DNA from: Balneolaceae bacterium SMO_bin1
GTDB taxonomy: Bacteria; Bacteroidota; Rhodothermia; Balneolales; Balneolaceae
DNA: 7,081 bases
Assembly: GCA_003123965.1 (NCBI GenBank)
Contig: NNSL01000479.1
Coordinates: 1-7,081 of the forward strand
Direction of reading: 5' to 3'
Part shown: positions 1-6,391 of the stretch, in pieces
Numbering within the stretch: position 1 is the first letter of the stretch
Layout of the letters: every line of letters begins with the position of its first letter
Translations under genes and position numbers: made by a program
Notes under the pieces: generated by a model
Told to the model about the DNA's origin: nothing
Seen by the model: the letters and a program-made list of their open reading frames with translations, nothing else
The model's database searches: none

Positions 1-533
1 ATGGCCTGCTGGATAGTATGCGGGGTAACAATATTTTTAATTTCGTAGCGTAGCACGCGAATGCCCCACGCCTGTTCCATTTCCGAAAGTACTTTAACCA
101 CTTCCTTGTTGATGATGGCCCGGTCTTCAAACGTATCGTCGAGGTTCATCCGCCCAATAACCGAACGCGTGGTGGTCTGGGCCAGCTGCACCGCGGCAAA
201 ACGGTAATTGGTGATGCCGTAGCTGGCATTAACGGGATCAGTAACAGCGAGGTAAATTACCCCGTCTACATCAACCTTAACGTTATCAATAGTGAAACAC
301 TCCTGGGGTTCTACTTCAATGGTTTGCTCACGCAAATCTTGGCGGTATTTTACGCGATCAAAGAAGGGGACCAAGGCATGGAAACCCGGTCCGAGTGTTC
401 GCTGATATTTTCCCAGCCGCTCTACAATATAGGCCTTTTGTGTTGGCACCAGCTGAATAGACTGTATGAATTTGTAAGCTACGTAAATAGTGATAATGCC
501 AAGCAGAACCTGACTTATAGTGTTGATAATCAT
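1..533 (-). CDS. SPFH/Band 7 (paraslipin/stomatin-like) protein, second tandem paralog, C-terminus cut by the window edge
   Basis: The window holds the first 177 codons. The protein opens with one hydrophobic N-terminal segment (about residues 3-22) and continues into an SPFH domain with the family landmarks YIVERLGKY, LGPGFHALVPFFD, YRQDLREQ, LAQTTTRSVIGRMNLDDTF and WGIRVLRYEIKNI. SPFH proteins are membrane-anchored oligomers that form large ring or cage assemblies and organise membrane microdomains or regulate partner proteases; that is family knowledge, and no partner is visible here apart from the neighbours. The ATG at 533-531 overlaps the TGA of the upstream SPFH gene (ATGA, 4 bp), so the two are probably translationally coupled. 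It is clearly paralogous to that gene across the whole visible length. The coiled-coil and C-terminal part lie outside the window. The Met start inside the overlap is preferred because the hydrophobic anchor follows directly. Confidence 0.93.
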   Translation of the reverse strand, partial: MIINTISQVLLGIITIYVAYKFIQSIQLVPTQKAYIVERLGKYQRTLGPGFHALVPFFDRVKYRQDLREQTIEVEPQECFTIDNVKVDVDGVIYLAVTDPVNASYGITNYRFAAVQLAQTTTRSVIGRMNLDDTFEDRAIINKEVVKVLSEMEQAWGIRVLRYEIKNIVTPHTIQQA

Positions 534-1477
534 TGGTTGCCACCTAAAGAATTTGAGGGGTTATTGTTCTGGGGCGTGTGCTGGCTAACCTTGCCAACGC
601 CTTCGAAAAAAGTTTTGAGGTTGGCCGTTTCGGTGGGTAGCACCGATATGTTGGCCTTGTCCATCACATTGCCCAACTGGTTAATAAACTGCTCAATAAG
701 CTTGGTCTTAACTGCCAGATCGCCGCCGGGTTTGGCAATGGCGCTTGCTACACGGCGCAGCCCTTTTGCAGTTGCGGTAGCTACAAGGGTTATTTCTTGA
801 GCTTTCCCTTTTGCTTCATTAATACGTTTCTGGCGGTTCGCTTCCGAACGTAAAATGGCGGCTTGCCGATCTCCTTGTGATTCATTAATCATATAATCAC
901 GGGTACCCGTTGATTCGGTGATTTCGGCGCGTTTGGCCCGCTCGGCTTCCATCTGTTTCTCCATCGTGTTGATAAGATTTTCAGAGGGACGGATATTGCG
1001 AATTTCATACCGCATAACCTTGATGCCCCACGGATCGGAAGCCTTGTCAATTTCGCGAACGATATTTTCATTCATCTGCTCGCGCTCCGAAAAGGTGTCA
1101 TCCAGGGTAATTTTACCGATTTCGCTGCGCATGGTTGTTTGCGCGAGGTTGATAGAAGCCAGCTTGTAATCGCTGATGCCATAGCTGGCTTTATACGAGT
1201 CCATCACCTTTACATACACCAGCCCGTCAACTTCCACCTCAATATTGTCTTTGGTGATACAGGTTTGGCTAGGCACGTCAATTACCTGCTCGCGCATTTC
1301 CTGGCGGTAGGCAGGTTGATCCACGAAGGGGATGAGAAAATGAAAGCCCGGCTTTAAGGTCTCAGTATACTTGCCTAGGCGCTCTTTTATTACTTCTTCG
1401 CGCATTTCCACGATGATAAATACCTTGGTGACTATAAATACGCCAAGTAAAATTAGAATGAGTAAGGTTGTCCACAT
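530..1477 (-). CDS. SPFH/Band 7 (paraslipin, QmcA-like) membrane protein
   Basis: A complete 315-residue protein, the normal size for bacterial paraslipins. Residues 3-23 form a single membrane anchor. The SPFH domain follows (about 24-190) with RLGKY at 33-37, PGFHFLIPFVD at 43-53, and then YRQEMREQ, LAQTTMRSEIGKITLDDTF and WGIKVMRYEIRNI. A charged Ala/Glu/Arg-rich stretch (about 190-250) should form the coiled coil used for ring assembly. The C-terminal tail is Asn/Gln/Ser-rich and looks disordered. An nfeD-like gene lies 98 bp upstream on the same strand; NfeD and paraslipin genes are classic neighbours and are thought to work as a membrane pair. Its TGA overlaps the ATG of a second SPFH paralog. 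No good Shine-Dalgarno precedes the ATG at 1477-1475. The role is inferred to be membrane-microdomain organisation or quality control; the exact substrate is unknown. Confidence 0.95.
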   Translation of the reverse strand: MWTTLLILILLGVFIVTKVFIIVEMREEVIKERLGKYTETLKPGFHFLIPFVDQPAYRQEMREQVIDVPSQTCITKDNIEVEVDGLVYVKVMDSYKASYGISDYKLASINLAQTTMRSEIGKITLDDTFSEREQMNENIVREIDKASDPWGIKVMRYEIRNIRPSENLINTMEKQMEAERAKRAEITESTGTRDYMINESQGDRQAAILRSEANRQKRINEAKGKAQEITLVATATAKGLRRVASAIAKPGGDLAVKTKLIEQFINQLGNVMDKANISVLPTETANLKTFFEGVGKVSQHTPQNNNPSNSLGGNQ

Positions 1478-1544
1478 ACCGTTCAGAATTTGAAATTTAT
1501 ATGATAAGCTTGATGCCGTTTGCCCGCTAGATTGAATTTAATTA

Positions 1545-1563
1545 CCCTTTTATTCGTAAAGGG
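1545..1563. repeat. Short inverted repeat between nfeD-like and SPFH genes
   Basis: CCCTTT at 1545-1550 pairs with AAAGGG at 1558-1563 around a 7-nt loop, in the 98-bp gap between the two genes. It could be a small mRNA hairpin that tunes expression between them. No T-run follows on the minus strand, so it is not called a terminator. It could also be chance. Confidence 0.3.
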
Positions 1564-1575
1564 AAATAAAAAGAT

Positions 1576-2076
1576 TCAATTTTTAAGTTTTTTATTGTCG
1601 CCGGATGACTCCTCTAGTTCATCAACCGGTTCAACGACCCAGGTGAGATTGTCGCGATACTTGATTTTTGCTTTTGTTCCGGGTGTAATTTGGCCCTTCT
1701 CGGTACGCGCTTGCCACGAGATGCCCTGGTACCGAATGCGTCCGGAATTATCGAGCGCGTTAACTTCTTCGGTTACTTGCACAATTTGGTCCATGGCTTC
1801 ATAATCTTCATCGGCCAGCTTAAAATAACTTTGCCCGCCCCAGTACTTTTTTAGTAATGGCCGAAAAGCAAGAACCAGCGATACAGAAAGAATCAACCAT
1901 ACACCAATAGATGCGGCCGGATCCATAAAAATGCCGAAATAGCGCAGCAGTCCAACAAAAATGCCACTGGCTCCCAGAAAAAAGGAAACACCGCCGGGGA
2001 TAAAAGTTTCCAGCAGCATTAAAAAAGCACCGCCGCCCAGAAAAATCCATGTTAAAAGTTCGCTGTCAATTTCCAT
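1576..2076 (-). CDS. NfeD-like membrane protein (short, protease-less form)
   Basis: A 166-residue protein with about three hydrophobic segments at the N-terminus (roughly 7-26, 29-47, 55-74). The LLETFIPGG turn typical of NfeD lies between the first two. A soluble C-terminal domain (about 95-152) matches the NfeD OB-fold: a Gly after a short strand, SWQARTEKG, an I-x-x-G-x-K-x-K strand, and a closing WVVEP. The C-terminal tail is charged (DELEESSGDNKKLKN). It lacks the ClpP-like serine protease domain of long NfeD proteins. It is the first gene of a minus-strand cluster with two SPFH proteins, the classic partner arrangement; NfeD is believed to bind SPFH assemblies at the membrane. The ATG at 2076-2074 has no Shine-Dalgarno but is followed directly by the first membrane helix. 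The divergent response regulator begins about 250 bp away. Confidence 0.92.
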   Translation of the reverse strand: MEIDSELLTWIFLGGGAFLMLLETFIPGGVSFFLGASGIFVGLLRYFGIFMDPAASIGVWLILSVSLVLAFRPLLKKYWGGQSYFKLADEDYEAMDQIVQVTEEVNALDNSGRIRYQGISWQARTEKGQITPGTKAKIKYRDNLTWVVEPVDELEESSGDNKKLKN

Positions 2077-2324
2077 GGTTGGGATATAGTTTGAAGTTTA
2101 GTCAATTTGATTTGCCAACGCGTAAAATATGGTATTGATTAGTTACTTGGTTTTGATGATTAAGTCAAGAAAATAATGATATATAAACTATCAGATACTC
2201 ATATTATTTGCTGATAATCACGTTAATTCAAAATTAGTAAAATTATTTTGTAACAATATGGCATGTTATCGATCTTATAGTTGAAAGGCTGTTGCAATGT
2301 ACTACTAAGCGAATACGTATATAT
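2077..2324. promoter_or_regulatory. AT-rich divergent intergenic region between nfeD-like gene and response regulator
   Basis: These 248 bases separate two divergent genes and must hold promoters for both, but no promoter hexamer pair is strong enough to place. A possible dyad is TATCAG at 2189-2194 with CTGATA at 2211-2216, nested inside AAATAAT at 2171-2177 and ATTATTT at 2203-2209. GAAAGG at 2283-2288 resembles a Shine-Dalgarno, but it stands 8 nt before a four-codon mini-ORF (ATG at 2297, stop at 2306-2308), not before the response regulator ATG. Confidence 0.4.
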
Positions 2325-2688
2325 ATGGTGAGCAAAAACGTACTGATCGTAGAGGACGAATTAATTATTGCCCTGATGCTGGAACAGATGGTAACCCAAA
2401 TGGGCTATAATGTCGTCGATAAAGTAACCACGGGAGAGCTAGCCATTGAAAAGGCAACCATGCTGCAACCTGATATTATATTAATGGACATACGCCTGCA
2501 GGGTGAAATTGACGGGGTGGAAGCCATTTCTGAAATTCAGAAAATGCACGACATACCGGTTATATATATCACCGGTAATACCGATCAGCAGCACCAAAGT
2601 CGACTGAAAAAAAACGGAGTATCTCGATTTTTTAGTAAAGCCAATCACGCAGAATAAATTATCCCACTCTCTTGATTTAGCTTCCTAA
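2325..2688 (+). CDS. Stand-alone CheY-like response regulator receiver, interrupted by a 1-nt frameshift near its C-terminus
   Basis: A single receiver domain without an output domain. Visible landmarks are the acidic pair E10/D11 in LIVEDE, the phospho-acceptor D55 in LMDIRL, the switch Thr T83 in YITG and the conserved Lys K105. As given, the frame stops at 2655-2657 (110 residues) and reads SKANHAE where receivers have KP followed by helix 5. The frame breaks at a run of six T at 2628-2633. With five T the text becomes RFLVKPITQNKLSHSLDLAS, stopping at 2686-2688, for exactly 120 residues, a standard receiver length. ATG 2325 is chosen because the first beta strand follows within a few residues; an in-frame TTG at 2292 would add 11 unlikely residues. 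It presumably takes phosphate from a histidine kinase outside the window. The partner and output are unknown. Confidence 0.92.
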
Positions 2689-2783
2689 TCCGATTTAAGC
2701 GATTCTGAACCCTTTTTAGGGTCGAAACCTTTAATGTTCGATTCTATTAAGAAGGGATGTAAATCGCAATTAAATTACGGACT

Positions 2784-3352
2784 ATGAGGAAGTTAGCTAT
2801 TATTTGTACATATTATTTTTCAGTATCCCGGCAATGGGACTTGCCCAAGTCAACGATGGATTTGGAATTGGCCCGCGAATGGGATACTACCAAGTTGAAG
2901 ACGCTGAAGAAGGAAGTATTTTCGGCGGAATTCAGCTTCGCGGCCGCCTGTCGCCCTATTTTGGAGTGGAAGCTGCCGTAGAATATAATCCCAAATCAGA
3001 ATTTGGTGTAACTAATGGGGCAACAGTAGAAGTGAGTTCGGTACCCGTAACAGCTTCAGCACTGCTGTTTTTGCCCGTGAGCCAAAAATTTGTACCGTAC
3101 GGTTTAGCAGGTTTAGGCGCGTATTATAATGTCTACGATACCGAAGGTGCGGCCGAGGCTTTTGAAATAGACAATACATTCAACCTTGGATATCATCTTG
3201 GGTTTGGCCTTCAAATACCATTTAACCAGAATATAGCGCTCAATGCCGATTACCGATATCGTTTCCTTAATCCGGATACGAATGAAGAAAATTTGGATGA
3301 TACCAGTTTTAACGGAAATGGGTTTCGGTTAGGATTAACGTTTTATCTGTAA
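2784..3352 (+). CDS. Small outer-membrane beta-barrel (porin-family) protein, frameshift within the signal peptide
   Basis: From about 2820 onward the frame encodes a typical 8-strand-type outer-membrane barrel: alternating hydrophobic/aromatic strands (RMGYYQV, FGVEAAVEYNP, PYGLAGLGAYYNV, LGYHLGFGLQIPF, IALNADYRYRFL) ending in FRLGLTFYL with an aromatic terminus. That frame has no ATG. The only sensible start, ATG at 2784 (MRKLAI), is in another frame. Adding one T, either in the TTT at 2803-2805 or in the five T at 2816-2820, joins them. The first option gives MRKLAIILYILFFSIPAMGLAQ, a textbook signal peptide cut after GLA. The restored length is 189 residues. A TTG at 2804 could start the main frame, but it would lack the positively charged n-region. 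The role is probably structural or a small-molecule barrel; the substrate is unknown. The gene follows the response regulator by about 95 bp. Confidence 0.85.
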
Positions 3353-3390
3353 GCACATTCACACTCGCTAATAAAGTAGGTGCTAAATTT

Positions 3391-3576
3391 ATGGACAAGT
3401 TAGAACTACGAGGAAACTGGAATCAGCTAAAGGGAAAATTAAAACAGAAATACAGCCAGCTTACCGACAAAGATTTGACTTATGTAAAAGGAAAAAAAGA
3501 TGAATTGATAGGTCGGCTGCAAAAAAAGCTAGGCAAGAGCCGGGGTGAGGTAATTGCCGTGCTTAAAAAGTTATAG
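3391..3576 (+). CDS. CsbD-like stress-response protein
   Basis: A 61-residue hydrophilic, Lys-rich protein that matches the CsbD family along its length. It has the N-terminal LRGNWNQLKGKLKQKY block, the central LTDKDLTYVKGKKDELIG block and the C-terminal LQKKLGKSRGEV block, in the usual order and spacing. CsbD proteins are small cytoplasmic proteins, often induced by general stress; their biochemical function is not established. AGTAGG at 3375-3380, ten bases before the ATG, is the best Shine-Dalgarno-like element in the window. The gene begins 38 bp after the outer-membrane protein gene and is followed by a strong terminator, so it ends the plus-strand transcription unit. Confidence 0.92.
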   Translation: MDKLELRGNWNQLKGKLKQKYSQLTDKDLTYVKGKKDELIGRLQKKLGKSRGEVIAVLKKL

Positions 3577-3600
3577 AAAATCACCATTTGGTTAGATTTT

Positions 3601-3636
3601 AAGCCCATTCTGTACTGATGCCGAATGGGCTTTTTT
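3601..3636 (+). terminator. Intrinsic (rho-independent) terminator after the csbD-like gene
   Basis: A perfect 10-bp stem, AAGCCCATTC at 3601-3610 with GAATGGGCTT at 3623-3632, encloses a 12-nt loop and is followed by T through 3636. It lies 24 bp past the csbD-like stop and separates that gene from the reductase downstream. Confidence 0.93.
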
Positions 3637-3739
3637 GTTGTTCACCGAGAAACATTTTGAGTGCAAAAATCACTTGTTTTTATGCCGTATCCTTTACAAT
3701 TTCATTGCCGTTTGTAAAGCATAATTTTTATCCCGATTC

Positions 3740-4665
3740 ATGTCCGAAATTACGTTACCAGAGGTTGAGTTAAACATTTACACACCTAAAGATCCGGTTG
3801 AAGTACCGGTAGTTGAGAACTACATCTGCACCAAGGAAGCCAGCCCCAATTTTGTACGCCATATGACCTTTGATATTTCCGGTACTGAGCTTGAGGGCCA
3901 CGTGCAAGTAGGGCAGTCGATTGGGATATTACCGCCGGGAAAAAACGAAAAGGGACGACCCTATAAATTACGATTGTATTCGGTTTCATCACCCACAAAA
4001 GGAGAGGGCGGCAAGCAGCATTTGGTTTCAACCACGGTTAAACGAACCATTGAAGAGTGGGATGATAACACGCTGTATTTGGGCGTTTGTTCTAATTACC
4101 TTGCGGATTTGAGTGTTGGTGATAAAGTAAAGCTAACCGGACCAAGCGGACGTCGTTTTTTACTGCCCGAGGATTCCACGAATTTTAATTACGTTATGTT
4201 TGCCACGGGAACGGGTATCGCCCCTTATCGTGGCATGATCATGGAAATGCTTGAAGCCGGCATTGAAAACGATATTATTTTAGTTTTTGGATGTGCTTAC
4301 CGGACTGATCTTATTTATGCCGATTACTTTCAGAAAATTCACGATGAGTATCCTAACTTTCATTATCTGCCGTACATTTCGCGCGAAGATCGGCGCCCGG
4401 ATGGCACCAAAAAATACGTTCAAACCTGTCTTTGGGATGACGCCGAACTTATTGATCCGGTGTTAGAGCAAAACAACACACTGCTCTACATTTGCGGGTT
4501 GAAGGGTATGGAAGGCGGAATATACCGCGCTTGGCTCAAAAGGGTATGGACCAATACCTGGATATTCGCAAGGATGCCCGCGAAAAAAAGCCTAAAGAGT
4601 GGGACGAAAATGACCTTCGCCGCAATGTAAAACCCGGCGACCGCACTTTTGTTGAAGTTTATTAG
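3740..4665 (+). CDS. Plant-type ferredoxin--NADP(+) reductase, interrupted by a 1-nt frameshift near its C-terminus
   Basis: An FAD flavoprotein that moves electrons between ferredoxin or flavodoxin and NADP(H). The FAD domain shows RLYS at 78-81 and the GVCSNYL block at 115-121. The NADP domain shows ATGTGIAPYRG at 155-165, an ISRE block near 213, and CGLKGME at 252-258. After residue 264 (GIYRA) the given frame leaves the family and stops at 4628-4630 (296 residues). Adding one base at the TT of 4531-4532 restores L-AQKGMDQYLDIRKD and ends in DRTFVEVY with a stop at 4663-4665. The aromatic Tyr terminus stacks on the flavin in this family and is diagnostic. Restored length is 308 residues. 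The restored stop overlaps the stop of the convergent yihY-like gene by 3-4 bp. No Shine-Dalgarno is seen before ATG 3740. It could supply reduced ferredoxin or NADPH; the partner is not in the window. Confidence 0.93.
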
Positions 4666-5561
4666 TTCTCCCCATTGGTAATAATTTCAGCGTTCCAGGC
4701 GGGGCGAATTTTTCTGCCGAATCGCTTGGTGTACACCTGCGTAAATTCAGCACCCAGCAGTACAATCTGTACGTTATAGTATATCCAGATCATAAATATC
4801 GTAAATGAACCGGCCGCTTTATAGCTAGCGTGCATAGAAGCGTTGGAAAGGTAAAATCCAATTAAATATTTGCCTGCCAAAAACAGTACTGAGGTTACAC
4901 AAGCTCCAATGAACACGTCTTTCCAGCTGGCCGATACATCAGGTAGTACATTAAAAATGATTGTAAAAAATACCACGGTCATGGAAATGGAAAGGAGCAC
5001 AGATGCGATTTTAACAACGGGAAGTAGTGAGGAGGAGAGGTAGGAGGAAATAAATGCTGAGAAAAATGTGAGCCCGCCTTCAAGCAGTAGTGTGGTAAGG
5101 AAAAGCAGCGTTAAAACAAGAATTATTAGCAGTGATACCAGCCGGTTGACTACATATTGAGCCACTGAATTTATTTTTGGTTTAGTAATGCCCCAAATTG
5201 TATTCAGGGAGTCTTTGAGCTGAGCCACCACGGTTGTAGCGCCGAATAATAGAACAGCCGTTGCCGCTATAGAGGCAAAGAAACCGGAGGCCTGCCGCCT
5301 CGAGCTTTCCGAAATTTCGAGCAGTGTGGAGGCTATATCGTCTCCCGCAAGTTGGGAAATATAATTAGAGAGAACCTGTGTTGTTTGTTGTTCGCCCAGA
5401 AAAAAGTTAATGAGCGCAAAAATTATGATGATCAGCGGAGCGGTAGAGAAAATGGTGTAAAACGCAATTGCCGCTCCGTGCAGCGCAACGTCATGTTCGC
5501 CGGCACTTTTAAACGTATCTTTTGCAAGCTGCTTAATCGTCTTTAAAAGTCCATCTGGCAT
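4662..5561 (-). CDS. YihY/BrkB-family (UPF0761) inner-membrane protein
   Basis: A complete 299-residue polytopic membrane protein, normal length for the family. About six hydrophobic segments are visible (roughly 28-55, 94-114, 138-161, 178-206, 215-238, 250-272). Family marks are AAIAFYTIFSTAPL at 30-43, LNTIWG at 119-124, FNVLPD at 203-208, and the C-terminal GSFTIFMIWIYYNVQIVLLGAEF block at 251-273 (interrupted here only by description). The family was once annotated as ribonuclease BN, which is now considered wrong; a transporter or membrane-protein role is suspected but unproven. The gene lies 48 bp downstream of the sugar-transferase-like gene on the same strand and is probably cotranscribed. 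Its TAA stop (4664-4662) overlaps the restored stop of the convergent reductase, leaving no intergenic terminator. No Shine-Dalgarno precedes the ATG. Confidence 0.93.
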   Translation of the reverse strand: MPDGLLKTIKQLAKDTFKSAGEHDVALHGAAIAFYTIFSTAPLIIIIFALINFFLGEQQTTQVLSNYISQLAGDDIASTLLEISESSRRQASGFFASIAATAVLLFGATTVVAQLKDSLNTIWGITKPKINSVAQYVVNRLVSLLIILVLTLLFLTTLLLEGGLTFFSAFISSYLSSSLLPVVKIASVLLSISMTVVFFTIIFNVLPDVSASWKDVFIGACVTSVLFLAGKYLIGFYLSNASMHASYKAAGSFTIFMIWIYYNVQIVLLGAEFTQVYTKRFGRKIRPAWNAEIITNGEN

Positions 5562-5609
5562 AATTGCGTTGTTAATAATTTTTGAGCAGGTGTAAGTGCG
5601 TCTTAAATC

Positions 5610-6286
5610 TTAGAATTTGCCAAATATAACGCGCAGATCTGATTTTGCTGTCGGTTGTAACACATATTTCAGCTCTTTTTTAAGCTGATCGGGCATCGTA
5701 CCTCTATGGCGTTCTTTCCGGTTTGATGAGACAATAGGAATCATACCCGGAGCAACCGCATACCGCTTGTAGAAATCATCATAAATGTTGTTCCAGCGTG
5801 TAGTTTCCTGCTTATCGAAAGGAGCAGGTCCTACTGCGTGCATTTCTTTTTTCAGGATATTAATCAGGTTAGGAAGTTTGTAAAGGCCCGACCTATATAA
5901 GAAGCTGCCAAATCTATTCGCATTTTTACTAAGACGAAACTGCAGGCGATTAAATAATTTGCCGGCTCGTCCCTCAGTTGGTATTTCTTGTATAACGCTG
6001 CCTCTTGTTGAAAGTTTTACACCTAGACCAATAATTGGGAATAACAGAGCCAGGATGAGCAGGCCTGGCAAAGCGATGATATAATCTAATGCCCGTTTAC
6101 CGCGGCTTTCCTGATTTTTTAATTCATGGAAAAATAAATGAAGGCTTGGTCCATTTTTTTCTCCCGCTGAGCTTGCCTTTCGCTGGATTCTAAAAATTTT
6201 GTCACTTATTGAGCCATATTCTACCTCAACATCAGACTGGTTTTCGCCCGGGTTTTGGATTTTTTAGTATCGGTTATTGTGATCAT
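5610..6286 (-). CDS. Sugar-transferase-fold (Bac_transf) protein with degenerate catalytic dyad, N-terminus interrupted by a 1-nt frameshift
   Basis: The C-terminal 165 residues follow the bacterial sugar transferase (phosphoglycosyl transferase) pattern: KRALDYIIALPGLL, a re-entrant membrane helix kinked at FP, VKLSTRGSV, FLYRSGLYKLPNLINILKKEM, AVGPAP, APG and a DLRVIFGKF end. Where active enzymes have an Asp-Glu pair (LDELPQ), this one has Tyr-Lys (LYKLPN). The FRSM and VGPRP motifs are also altered (QFRLS, VGPAP). It is therefore probably not an active glycosyl-phosphate transferase. The open frame runs upstream to 6259 without an ATG. Adding one A to the run of six at 6265-6260 (minus strand) joins it to ATG 6286-6284, giving 225 residues with a hydrophilic, Ser/Lys-rich N-terminal 60. 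In the sequence as given, the only internal start is TTG at 6071, which would cut into the membrane helix. The neighbours are membrane proteins, not a polysaccharide cluster. Confidence 0.75.
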
Positions 6287-6332
6287 TTTAAAGATGTACG
6301 TACTGACTTAAGCTTTGCGGAAAATAAGTAAA

Positions 6333-6347
6333 CACTTTCAGAAAGTG
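6333..6347. repeat. Perfect 7-bp inverted repeat, possible operator
   Basis: CACTTTC-A-GAAAGTG is a perfect palindrome around one central base in the 105-bp gap upstream of the sugar-transferase-like gene. The near-zero spacer suits a dimeric repressor site better than an RNA hairpin. It sits just downstream of a promoter-like pair at 6377-6350 on the minus strand. No T-run follows immediately, so it is not called a terminator. A chance occurrence is possible. Confidence 0.4.
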
Positions 6348-6349
6348 AG

Positions 6350-6377
6350 ATAAAATATGTAACGAAAGCAAGTTCAA
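6350..6377 (-). promoter_or_regulatory. Possible promoter for the sugar-transferase-like/yihY unit
   Basis: On the minus strand TTGAAC (6377-6372) and TTTTAT (6355-6350) are spaced by 16 bp, each matching four of six bases of the sigma-70 consensus. Members of the Bacteroidota use a different -33/-7 signature, so the match has limited value. The position, about 65 bp ahead of the restored start codon and directly before an inverted repeat, is reasonable. Confidence 0.25.
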
Positions 6378-6391
6378 GGTCATATGGTATC

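Noticed and set aside
358..543. Minus-strand open frame beginning MATNDYQ
   Set aside because: It is an alternative frame of the second SPFH gene, whose correct frame starts at 533 and gives an obvious SPFH domain.
324..800. Long plus-strand open frame opposite the SPFH genes
   Set aside because: It lies antisense to two clear SPFH coding regions, spans their junction, and its product has no recognisable domain.
2171..2216. Nested AT-rich inverted repeats in the divergent intergenic region
   Set aside because: Arms are only 6-7 bp in very AT-rich sequence and are expected by chance; kept only as a note in the intergenic entry.
2628..2633. Programmed ribosomal frameshifting in the response regulator
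   Set aside because: No slippery heptamer suited to a +1 shift, no downstream pseudoknot seen, and three neighbouring genes have similar indels, so sequence error is simpler.
2709..2722. Small hairpin ACCCT-TTTT-AGGGT after the response regulator
   Set aside because: The stem is only five base pairs and no T-run follows, so a terminator is not supported.
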